From Promethearchaeota archaeon (GTDB lineage Archaea; Asgardarchaeota; Lokiarchaeia; Sigyniarchaeales; SOKP01), in assembly GCA_029838195.1 (NCBI GenBank), contig JALGVJ010000021.1, positions 1 to 63,556 on the forward strand: a stretch of DNA of 63,556 nucleotides, read 5' to 3'. Positions 11,001 to 17,676 of the stretch are shown in pieces; the first letter of the stretch is position 1, and every line of letters starts with the position of its first letter. A program made the translations under genes and the position numbers. The notes beneath the pieces were generated by a model. The model saw only the letters and a list, made by a program, of their open reading frames with translations. It did no database searches and was not told where the DNA came from.

Positions 11001-11168
11001 GCATAATGAGCAATCGTTTGTCGGAAACGTCTTGTCCAATTGTGCCATGCGACCCCCAATAGACGGGCTTTTTTCGACGAGGTAAACCTTAAAGCCTAAT
11101 TCCGTCAAGTCAAGAGAGGCTTGAATTCCCGCAATTCCCCCTCCAATTACCAATACACTTCCTTCCAT
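8082..11168 (-). CDS. hdrA: HdrA, double-module fusion (1028 aa)
   Basis: Module 1 has the FAD motif GGGIAGIQ, the HdrA hallmark CSLCILAPKM and ferredoxin motifs CKGCGDCAAKC and CGVCQKVC. Next comes the HdrA N-terminal-type domain, with CHCG near residue 460 and SCTPRTHE near 521. Module 2 has a second FAD motif near 600 and ends in two 4Fe-4S motifs (CVGCGKCKSVC near 953, CKGCGTCAATC near 993). Ordinary HdrA is about 650 residues, so this is a fusion of one and a half HdrAs. HdrA binds the flavin that splits an electron pair between ferredoxin and a disulfide in Hdr complexes. A good Shine-Dalgarno sequence (GAGGAT) precedes the ATG. It lies 20 bases after the HdrBC-like gene and 29 before mvhD. 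Confidence 0.92.
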   Translation of the reverse strand: MEGSVLVIGGGIAGIQASLDLTELGFKVYLVEKSPSIGGRMAQLDKTFPTNDCSLCILAPKMVEVYRNPNIELMTYHEVKKVEGKAGDFTVAVLKKPRYVDEKKCKGCGDCAAKCPKIEVPNAFDMNLGKRKSIYIPFPQAVPPVYLIDPEICLKLTKNVCGVCQKVCKAEAIDYEQKPEEIEIKVGAIVVATGFEMLSEELSSRWGYKFQNVVTALEYERILCASGPFGGHVLRPSDHDEPENIAFIQCAGSRDLHENIPYCSSVCCMYTAKEAIITKEHSEKSKCHVFRHDIRAYGKNFYEFTQRAQEEYGVQYYNTKISKIEEVPETKDLIIHYEDLKTGEFKAFVANLVVLATPLVPPRGIEELAEILGIQLDKYRFFQERSYFDKFLSSREGIFLCGFCQGPMDIPETVADASGVAAQVANLLNSVKNSNIKEKTIEVPEIEVKITDPPRIGVLVCHCGINIGKYVDVSSVVEYVSKLPGVVHCEANLYSCSSDSQARIKEMIHEYNLNRFIVASCTPRTHETLFQETCQEAGLNKYLFEMVNIRDQCSWVHMGDNEAATEKAKDLIRMAVAKARLLKPLKEEKLDISPTALVIGGGIAGMTAALNIANQGFQAFLVEKEKELGGNLKHLHVLYPNHQDASKILEETIKKVKTNKNITLLLKSKIKDIKGYIGNYEVSIEDSKNKVQKMLIGTIIVATGAQELKPEGLFQYASKNKNVLTQLELEQKLKNDASSWLEKLKRITMVLCVNARQPKGITYCSNICCGIAMKNIAILKQLKPDLEIVVLYRDIQMAKKEFEEYYRERRKEAMFLKYDLDNMPIISKLKGKGEKYKIKVRDVNLHDQIEFETDAIILSTPMIPADNLTELAKMLKVPLDKNGFFLEAHVKLRPLDFATDGIFLAGCAQWPKNIQDTIAQANGAAGRASRFLSAKTIKTSGLIAEVILERCVGCGKCKSVCPYNAIEIKEASMEFEDLSLILKKSFINSALCKGCGTCAATCPNGAISVKHYDFDQIYEMIEAYLLEE

Positions 11169-11188
11169 GAATAAATCCTCTTTTTTTA

Positions 11189-12373
11189 TTATTTTTCAAT
11201 TTCCACGTGATTTATTAAAAATTCAGAAAAATCTTTTATTTCAAGAGATTGTAAACTTTCAAAATCATCTCGCAAGCAATTAAGATGGATATTACATTTA
11301 GGGCAAGAGGTTACGAGAATTTCTCCCGCATTCTTGGCTTCTAACATCCGTTTATATCGAAGTGCTTTGGATTTTTCATTACAGTTTAACCAGCAACTAA
11401 CCCCACAGCATAGGGAATTTGCTTTATTATGTTCCATTTCATGAAATTCATATCCTAAATTTTTAAATTCTCCAAATATTTCTCGGACTTGTTCCGTTAT
11501 CATGTTTTCTTTAGGTAAAAACCTGCTAAGCCTACACGGATCATGATATGTAAAAGGAATAACTTTGTTTTCCTCAATTGGTTGCTTGAATTTTATCTTT
11601 CCGGCTTTCCAGTTTTCATATAAATATTCAATTAAATGCTTGACTTCAAATTTTTGATTAAAATCTTCAAACAATTGAGCATAATCGATTTTTAATGTTC
11701 TGTAACATTCTGCGCATGCCGTAATTATTAATCGCACGCTTGCGCGTTCAAACATTTCTAAATTTCTTCGGGCTAATTTAATAAACGTTTTTAATTTTCC
11801 TTGCCCCCAATAAATGTCATGACCACAGCAAATCTCGTCCTTGAATACCACGATGGGCTGGTCTTCAATTTGACAGAGCAATTTTAACGTGGAGGTGGCG
11901 ATGGAATCCTTATTGTCAAATTCATAATTGAAAAAGGAAAGGCATCCCACGAAATACAAGATCTCGCCTTTATCTGCAATTTTACATTCTTTAGGAACCC
12001 ATTCCATAGATCTGGCTGGTTGGATGTAGGGACGTGCCATAATTTCCGTGATGGTCGTGTAGATGCTCTTATGGGCCACGATCTCTTCTGGTTTTTGATT
12101 ATACTCGTGACGCATTTTGTAACGTGCCATGCGCACGAGATCCGCAAAATTTATATTTTCCGGGCAGTCTTTCAGGCATTGATTACAAGTAAGACAATCC
12201 CACAACACGCCGCTTTCGAGAACTTTATCTTCAAATCCTTCTAAAATCATTTGGATAATCCGACTGGGCGTAAACTTTTCTACTTTGCTTAATTGGCACA
12301 CTCCAGAACAGCGGGCGCATTGATAGCACTTTTCCAAGAGTTCTCTTAAATCGGACGTGTAAATTTTATCCAA
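11189..12373 (-). CDS. hdrD: HdrBC/HdrD-like iron-sulfur protein
   Basis: 394 residues. The first 100 are HdrC-like, with two 4Fe-4S motifs (CYQCARCSGVC and CLTCNQCLKDC). The rest is HdrB-like, with two full CCG motifs, one around CCGHDIYWGQG ending in CAEC and one around CCGVSCWLNC ending in CPKC, so it could hold the two non-cubane clusters that reduce disulfides such as CoM-S-S-CoB in methanogens. The physiological disulfide in this organism is not known. The listed start is a TTG. A strong GAGGAG lies at 12440-12445, next to ATT codons at 12433/12436 that would add about 20 in-frame residues with no ATG, so a rare ATT start is possible. It lies between an FrhB gene and the large HdrA gene. 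Confidence 0.88.
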   Translation of the reverse strand: MDKIYTSDLRELLEKCYQCARCSGVCQLSKVEKFTPSRIIQMILEGFEDKVLESGVLWDCLTCNQCLKDCPENINFADLVRMARYKMRHEYNQKPEEIVAHKSIYTTITEIMARPYIQPARSMEWVPKECKIADKGEILYFVGCLSFFNYEFDNKDSIATSTLKLLCQIEDQPIVVFKDEICCGHDIYWGQGKLKTFIKLARRNLEMFERASVRLIITACAECYRTLKIDYAQLFEDFNQKFEVKHLIEYLYENWKAGKIKFKQPIEENKVIPFTYHDPCRLSRFLPKENMITEQVREIFGEFKNLGYEFHEMEHNKANSLCCGVSCWLNCNEKSKALRYKRMLEAKNAGEILVTSCPKCNIHLNCLRDDFESLQSLEIKDFSEFLINHVEIEK

Positions 12374-12454
12374 ATATTCAAATGCATCCTTAAATAATTT
12401 TTTACGTTCGATTTCTCGTTTTGATTCGGAAATAATTTTCTCCTCTTTTTTTAT

Positions 12455-13564
12455 TTAAGTTAGATTTTTCATAAATTCGATTTTTCGTTTATTTTTGGAA
12501 ATAGAAAAATGGGTGATTAATTCAATCATTTTTTTCTTCTTTTCTTCACTCAAATCGGCACATCTTATAATGCCGGCGTCAATTGCTTCCTTGAAAATTT
12601 TTTTCCCTTTTTCTGTTCTCACGAGCACGGTTGTATATTTATCAGGGGAACCTAATCCTCCGAAAGAAAGGTCCGCATAGATATTGGTGAAATCATTGCA
12701 TGCATGACAAGCGGCTCGCATGTACTTATCTAAATGATTAAAAGGGATGTGAATGATTTTTTCTCGTCCCTCTTCACTCTTCAATTTAAAGATAACATCT
12801 TCCTTGATGTTTATTTTTTCTATATCTGCAAGTTTAATGTTATAATCATTTTCAAACTTCTGAAGTTGAGATTTATCAAAAAAGAAATTTTCATAACAAA
12901 ATAATCCCAAACAAATTTCTATATTTTCCGAGGGCGTGACTCCTAATTCTTGCATGCATTTAATCGTATAGATTTGACAAGGAGTTCCCACTACGGCTAA
13001 TTTCTTGAATTTATAATGATTTAATTTCGGAATGGAATGCGTGTAGGTGGAAAATTTTTGAATCTCATCCAAGTGGGATGCTATTTCTAATTTTGTCCCA
13101 GAAGCTTGGAGTAGATCATGCTTGCTATCTGCAAAAGTAGCCTCCCGGGAAAAGGCAGTATCCATTTTCGATACAATTGCTCCATCAATTTGCTTCCTTT
13201 CAATTAAAAAATTAATCAAGGAATTCACGACGCCCCCATCCGTCCCCTTATCTAAGAATGCTCTATCAGTGGCTTGACAGGAATAAATTTCTTGAAAGGG
13301 ACCTATGGGCATGGTGGTAAAATCTGAAAAATGATATTTCTTCCTTAGTTCCTCATCCAAAGCATGGGTCTGCGGACATAATAAATAACATATTCCGCAT
13401 TCAAGACAAGCATCTTTATTGATATATAGAGGTGGCGAATAAGGATCTTTAAAACCGATAACATGATATTCTGCTGAGCTACAAAAGCTCGTGCAACCAC
13501 CACATTCTTGGCATATCCCTTTTTCATGAACCTCTTTAATGAGATCTTCAAATGTTTTCGTCAT
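12455..13564 (-). CDS. frhB: FrhB/FdhB-type F420-oxidoreductase beta subunit (369 aa)
   Basis: Matches the coenzyme F420 hydrogenase/dehydrogenase beta-subunit family. N-terminal 4Fe-4S motifs are CQECGGCTSFC (residues 19-28) and CLECGICYLLC (53-63). The FAD/F420 domain follows, with DGGVVNSLINF, VGTPCQIYTI and a late ACHACND. FrhB proteins move electrons between F420H2 (or another deazaflavin or nucleotide) and a flavin/Fe-S chain. Sitting between another FrhB-like gene (30 bases upstream) and the HdrBC gene, it is likely the electron-input module of the Hdr complex. No clear Shine-Dalgarno sequence precedes the start. Whether it uses F420 or another cofactor cannot be told from sequence alone. 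Confidence 0.87.
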   Translation of the reverse strand: MTKTFEDLIKEVHEKGICQECGGCTSFCSSAEYHVIGFKDPYSPPLYINKDACLECGICYLLCPQTHALDEELRKKYHFSDFTTMPIGPFQEIYSCQATDRAFLDKGTDGGVVNSLINFLIERKQIDGAIVSKMDTAFSREATFADSKHDLLQASGTKLEIASHLDEIQKFSTYTHSIPKLNHYKFKKLAVVGTPCQIYTIKCMQELGVTPSENIEICLGLFCYENFFFDKSQLQKFENDYNIKLADIEKINIKEDVIFKLKSEEGREKIIHIPFNHLDKYMRAACHACNDFTNIYADLSFGGLGSPDKYTTVLVRTEKGKKIFKEAIDAGIIRCADLSEEKKKKMIELITHFSISKNKRKIEFMKNLT

Positions 13565-13594
13565 GATGATTATTTTAAAAGTTATATTTTTTAT

Positions 13595-15094
13595 TTATTT
13601 GGAAGGAGCTAATTGTACGGGTTTACATTTTGTTCTTTTGGTGCTTGCGATTTTTTCCACGAGGAATTGCCCAGGCTTGACTTCAGCTAAATTTTTAGCC
13701 TCAATTAATCCCGCTTTTATAGCTCCTTTAAAAACTTTTAAGGCAGCCTCTGACCTGATAACCACGGAGGAAAAACCAGCCTGAGACCCGATAGATCCAA
13801 CGGAAATATCTGCATAATCGGATGTTAAATCTTCGCAATAATGGCACGTATCACGGGCGTACGATTGTACTTCTTTTAAGGGAACAGCTAATTCTTCGCC
13901 ACTTTTTAAATTAATGATGAATTTCCCCTTATCTATATTCATCTTAGTCAACTCGTTGATGTCTTTTTCGAATTTTTCTTTTATAAGCTTTTTCGTGTTT
14001 TCATAGGAAAACGATTCCATACAGAAAAGTCCAATGGTATATTTAATGTTTTTTAAGAACGAAAATCCGTTTAAAAATAAAGATGCTTTATAGATTGCCT
14101 TCATCATGCAAGGCACGCCCACCACGGCGATTCTCGGATATTCTCTTGCTTTATCAATGATAGTCAAGGAAGGGGAATTCGCATATTTGGTGCCTGCCGT
14201 CTTGTATAAATCTTTCACTTCAGTCACGATCACGGGTTCAGGTTTCCATGGCTCTTTCGAATGCCGAACAGCAATAATTGCATCTACCAGATCATTTTCC
14301 AAGAGATATTGGAGCAGCGTGGTGACGATTCCGCCATCTTGCCTCACTTTCTTGATTTCTTCTACCTTGGTGCTGGCAGTGTAAGTCTCAATGTATCCTC
14401 CCATTTTTTCTGAAAACTTCAATTTTTTATCTAATTTCTTTATTGCATTATACACTTGCTCGATGGAAAACGAGCGCGGACAGGTGGAAAAACAAAGCCC
14501 GCACTTGATACACGTCTTTTCGTCAATCTCAAGCGTGTCGGCCGTGACCGTGATGGCATCCAAAGGGCAAATCGAAGAGCAACAGCCGCAATTACAGCAT
14601 GCGCCCGATTCATACACGATGGAAACAGGTTCGAAGAAGTGTTCTTTAAAATCTTCTGGTAGGGTTTTAGCTTGATATCGGTAAAAATATTCTTTTACTT
14701 CGACTTCTTTTTCTTCTCCCTTAATTTTTTTGATTTCTGTATGGGTCTTGACTTCCACGAGTTCGTCCACGTATCCTTGTTCCTTCAAGTAGATGACATC
14801 TCGAATGACGTTTTCGGGGGGAAAGTTTTGGATTAACGCTGCAATTTCCTCCAAGAATAAGGGTTCTTGTCCGATTAGTCGATTTAAGACGATTTTTCGT
14901 TCGGTTTCTGCATCGATCATGGCATCTAAGATTTCATAGAATTCTTCTTCAGAGAATTTTCCATGCTTTAGGATATCTTCTTTTGCCTCAAAAAATGCCC
15001 GTATTTGAAAATTTTCAATAGCTTTATAGGTGGCTTCCATTATTTCGGCGGGAGAGCTTGAATTAAATTCCACATTCTTTACGGTTTGTACCAT
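13595..15094 (-). CDS. frhB: FrhB-type protein with an extra N-terminal domain (499 aa)
   Basis: Residues from about 175 on form an FrhB unit: ferredoxin motifs CCNCGCCSSIC and CIKCGLCFSTC, then DGGIVTTLLQYLL, VGVPCMMKAI and the CHYCED motif. The first ~170 residues have no cluster motifs. They are helical and contain a stretch like a winged-helix fold (PENVIRDVIYLKEQGYVDEL), perhaps a docking domain for the Hdr partner. The gene starts 125 bases after the VhuD stop; those 125 bases hold the predicted SECIS element. The start has GAGG a few bases upstream. It shares an operon with a second FrhB, so the complex may carry two FrhB-like subunits or use them alternately. Confidence 0.85.
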   Translation of the reverse strand: MVQTVKNVEFNSSSPAEIMEATYKAIENFQIRAFFEAKEDILKHGKFSEEEFYEILDAMIDAETERKIVLNRLIGQEPLFLEEIAALIQNFPPENVIRDVIYLKEQGYVDELVEVKTHTEIKKIKGEEKEVEVKEYFYRYQAKTLPEDFKEHFFEPVSIVYESGACCNCGCCSSICPLDAITVTADTLEIDEKTCIKCGLCFSTCPRSFSIEQVYNAIKKLDKKLKFSEKMGGYIETYTASTKVEEIKKVRQDGGIVTTLLQYLLENDLVDAIIAVRHSKEPWKPEPVIVTEVKDLYKTAGTKYANSPSLTIIDKAREYPRIAVVGVPCMMKAIYKASLFLNGFSFLKNIKYTIGLFCMESFSYENTKKLIKEKFEKDINELTKMNIDKGKFIINLKSGEELAVPLKEVQSYARDTCHYCEDLTSDYADISVGSIGSQAGFSSVVIRSEAALKVFKGAIKAGLIEAKNLAEVKPGQFLVEKIASTKRTKCKPVQLAPSK

Positions 15095-15163
15095 TTCCTC
15101 ATTTCATCCTTTTCATTATTATTTATAGTAATATTTTTTCCATTCCAAGAAAAATATTGATAA

Positions 15164-15235
15164 TAACCCCAACCCTCGCACGAGTGAATCTTCTTGTAAC
15201 TATAATTTCCTTACAAGAATCATTTTCCGGGGTTA
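15164..15235 (-). promoter_or_regulatory. Predicted eukaryote-like SECIS element
   Basis: Read on the minus strand: AUGA (15223-15220), directly followed by a perfect 9-bp helix UUCUUGUAA/UUACAAGAA (15219-15211 with 15199-15191), an 11-base apical loop GGAAAUUAUAG containing A's, and GA (15190-15189) directly after the helix. AUGA and GA facing each other at the foot of a helix with A's in the apical loop is the core of eukaryotic SECIS elements. A lower helix UAACCCC/GGGGUUA (15235-15229 with 15170-15164) closes the structure. It sits exactly at the 3' end of the Sec-VhuD gene and would tell the ribosome to read UGA as Sec. Lokiarchaeal SECIS elements are published as eukaryote-like (Mariotti et al. 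2016), which fits. Confidence 0.8.
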
Positions 15236-15702
15236 ATTAGAATTTCGGCTTTCTCTCGAGCAGATTTGGCTTTCTCTCGAACAGATTTGGCTTCCACTTG
15301 TTTAAGGGGATTCACTCCCATGCGTTTCACCTTTTCGTAAGTATCTTCTACACTCTTCACGAATTTCTCGCTTTCTGCGCTACTTAACCAGTACATATTG
15401 ATCCGTTGATCGCCAAAACCACGCTTGCTCAAGATTCTATTGGCAAAATCGACATGTTTCTGGGCAGTAAAATTGCCAAGCTTGAATTGACATTCGTTTG
15501 GGCGTCATCCTACCACCATTACACCGTCCGCACCCGATTTAATGGCAAATAGGAGGTGCCGCACGTCAAGCCTGCCCGTGCATCGAATTTTTATGATTTT
15601 TACGGAACTGGTATACTTAAAGCGAGATACGCCTGCCAAATCCGCCGCCCCATACCCTCATTTTACACAGCAAAATGCGATTATATCGAATTTTTCGTCC
15701 AT
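15220..15702 (-). CDS. vhuD: VhuD/MvhD electron-transfer subunit, selenoprotein with two Sec
   Basis: Reading through two in-frame UGA codons gives one 160-residue MvhD-family protein from an ATG at 15702, whose Shine-Dalgarno sequence GGGAGG overlaps the end of hdrA. Sec15 lies in CCVKUGYGAADLAG and Sec66 in VGURPNEC, exactly where the paralogue at 7615 has C25 and C76. The Cys at positions 11, 12, 41 and 71 are kept. MvhD holds a 2Fe-2S cluster and hands electrons to HdrA; selenolates would change its redox behaviour. The gene begins 5 bases after hdrA, so the two are one transcript. The terminal UGA at 15222-15220 is part of the SECIS core; if it too were read as Sec the protein would gain only Sec-Phe-Leu before UAA. 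Confidence 0.9.
15505..15507 (-). other. Sec codon UGA, VhuD residue 66
   Basis: In-frame TGA inside VGURPNEC; the aligned residue in the cysteine paralogue (TGCHIGDC, 7615-8052) is Cys76. Confidence 0.88.
15658..15660 (-). other. Sec codon UGA, VhuD residue 15
   Basis: In-frame TGA inside CCVKUGYGAADLAG; the aligned residue in the cysteine paralogue (CCNWCSYAGADLAG) is Cys25, a predicted cluster ligand. Confidence 0.9.
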
Positions 15703-15707
15703 CTTGT

Positions 15708-17657
15708 TTAACCTCCCTCGAGTAATCCTTTAATTTCCGCAAAAATTTGATGATCTCTATAGTAACGTATGTCGATTGCTTGCGTGGGACAGCATGCGCT
15801 GCAAATTCCGCATCCATCGCAATCTACTTCAGAAACTTGAGCCGCTTTATTATCGACCACTTTTATAGCTCCTTTTGGGCATTCTCTCTCGCATCTTCCG
15901 CACGCAATGCATAAATCTTCATTTATTTCCGCAGTGATCATTTCCAAGTCAATAACTCCTGGTGCAGTTAGTTCTGCCACTTTACTCGCTGCAGCTCGAG
16001 CTTGAGAGACTGCATATGCGATATCTTTAGGCCCTTGAACAAACCCTGCAATAAAAATTCCTTTTGTCTTGGTCTCTTGCGGCATGAGTCCAAAATGCGA
16101 TTCTGTTAAAAATCCATTCGTGTCCATATCCAAGTTTAATACCTTGGCAATCTGCTCCGTTCCCTTCGATGGTAATGCCGCCGTCGACAACACCACGAGG
16201 TCCGCATCAATATTGATGATTTCATCCGTTAAAGACGAATATACCCGAACCTTCACGTTTTTCGTCTCCGGATCTTCTCTTACTTCCCCTACCTTACCCC
16301 GTATCATCCGAATACCCGTCTCTTTCGTTTTCTGATAATATTCCTCAAATCCTTTCTCATTGGTCCGCATGTCTATGTAGCAGATGGTGATGTTCGCATC
16401 AGGAAATTCGTCTTTCAAGAGCTTGGCATTCTTTAATGCCAACATGCAGCAGACCGCACTGCAATACGTTCTTTCGGTGTCTCTCGACCCCACGCATTGA
16501 ATGAATACTATTTCGTTCAATTTTTTATCGTCAGATATGCGATGTACGTGCCCTCCGAGAGGACCGTTAGGGGCAAGCATACGCTCTAATTGGGCTTGCG
16601 TGATAACATTATCATATTCTCCATATCCATATTCTCCAAACGGTTCGTAAATGTCCCACCCCGTCGCAATGATGATGGTACCTACCTTGAATTCTATTTC
16701 TTTTGGTGTCTGACTGAAATCGATGGCTTTTAACTCGCATGCATCTACGCATGAAAAACATTCAACACAATAGTTCCTCTGAATATCATATAAGAAGGGA
16801 ACCGCTTGACCAAAGGAAATATCGATTGCCTTGCGAGCTCCTAAATTTTCATCGAAGAAATTTGTTGTATAAACAGGACAGACCTCTGAACAGGCTCCAC
16901 AGCCGTTACATTTCTCGGGATCGATATATCGGGGTTTCATTTCCACGGTAACATCATAATTGCCCACGTAACCCTCGACGTGTTTCACTTCACTATAGCT
17001 AAAGATATTTATATTGGGATTACGATTCACTTCGAGCATTTTTGGGCCACAAATTCAAATTGCGCAGTCATCTGTTGGGAACGTGCGGTCGAGTTGTGCC
17101 ATTCTTCCTCCGATCGTCGTTCTTTTTTCGACTAGATAGACCTTGATCCCTTCATTTGCGAGATCCAAGGCGGCGTTCATTCCAGCAATACCTCCCCCCA
17201 CAATCAGAGTCGCTTTCTCGACCGGAAAAGTTTGTACGGGAACTTCTTCTAACCGCCGTGCCCTTTCAAGTCCCGCATTTACAAGAATTTTGGCTTTTTC
17301 AAGGGCTTCTTCATTATCTTGGGTGACCCAAGAATCGTGTTCTCGCACGTTGACCATCTGAAAATAATAAGGATTAAGCCCAGCTTTCGCAATGGAACCA
17401 CGATAAATGGGTTCGTGTGTCCTAGGGGTTCAAGCAGAAGCGACAATGCGGGTTAATTTCTTTTCTTTGATATCATCCATGATTTCATTTTGACCGCTTT
17501 CAGTACAGAGAAATGGATGCGTTTTAGCGACAACCACATCATCGAATTTCTTGGCAAATTCTACAAGTTTGTCACAGTCGATTTTTCCACGGATATTAAT
17601 GCCTCACTGGCACGCATAATAGCCGATTCTATTCCGTTGCTGGTTATTGTTTTCCAT
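15708..17657 (-). CDS. hdrA: HdrA, selenoprotein with three Sec
   Basis: One 649-residue frame from an ATG at 17657, the usual HdrA length, once three in-frame UGAs are read as Sec. Order: N-terminal domain with CQUG (Sec18) and ASAUTPRTHE (Sec76), FAD motif GGGIAG near 155, DDCAIUICGPKM (Sec201), ferredoxin motifs CNGCGACSEVC near 257 and CVECFSCVDAC near 300, a CCM-type thioredoxin-reductase-like part, and C-terminal CIACGRCEREC and CDGCGICSACC. In the 1028-residue paralogue the three positions read CHCG, SCTPRTHE and CSLC. HdrA carries the bifurcating flavin of Hdr complexes. Methanococcal HdrA can be a selenoprotein; three Sec in one chain is exceptional there. GGGAG nine bases before the ATG is the likely Shine-Dalgarno sequence. 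Confidence 0.92.
17055..17057 (-). other. Sec codon UGA, HdrA residue 201
   Basis: In-frame TGA in DDCAIUICGPKM; the paralogue has DCSLCILAPKM, so UGA replaces the second Cys of the CxxC. Confidence 0.9.
17430..17432 (-). other. Sec codon UGA, HdrA residue 76
   Basis: In-frame TGA in ASAUTPRTHE; the 1028-residue paralogue has ASCTPRTHE at this place. Confidence 0.9.
17604..17606 (-). other. Sec codon UGA, HdrA residue 18
   Basis: In-frame TGA in YACQUGINI; the 1028-residue paralogue has LVCHCGINI, so UGA replaces the second Cys of CHCG. Confidence 0.9.
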
Positions 17658-17676
17658 TTTCTTTTTCTCCCTTCAC

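Noticed and set aside
15220..17657. HdrA and VhuD genes as frameshifted or decayed pseudogenes
   Set aside because: All five interruptions are UGA, never UAA or UAG, no frame change is needed, each falls on a conserved Cys position, the rest of the coding sequence is well kept, and a SECIS-like fold follows.
15220..17657. UGA read as tryptophan (altered genetic code)
   Set aside because: The UGA positions are cysteine columns, not tryptophan, and other genes of the window end on UGA as a normal stop (for example those ending at 24147, 31734, 34662 and 57079).
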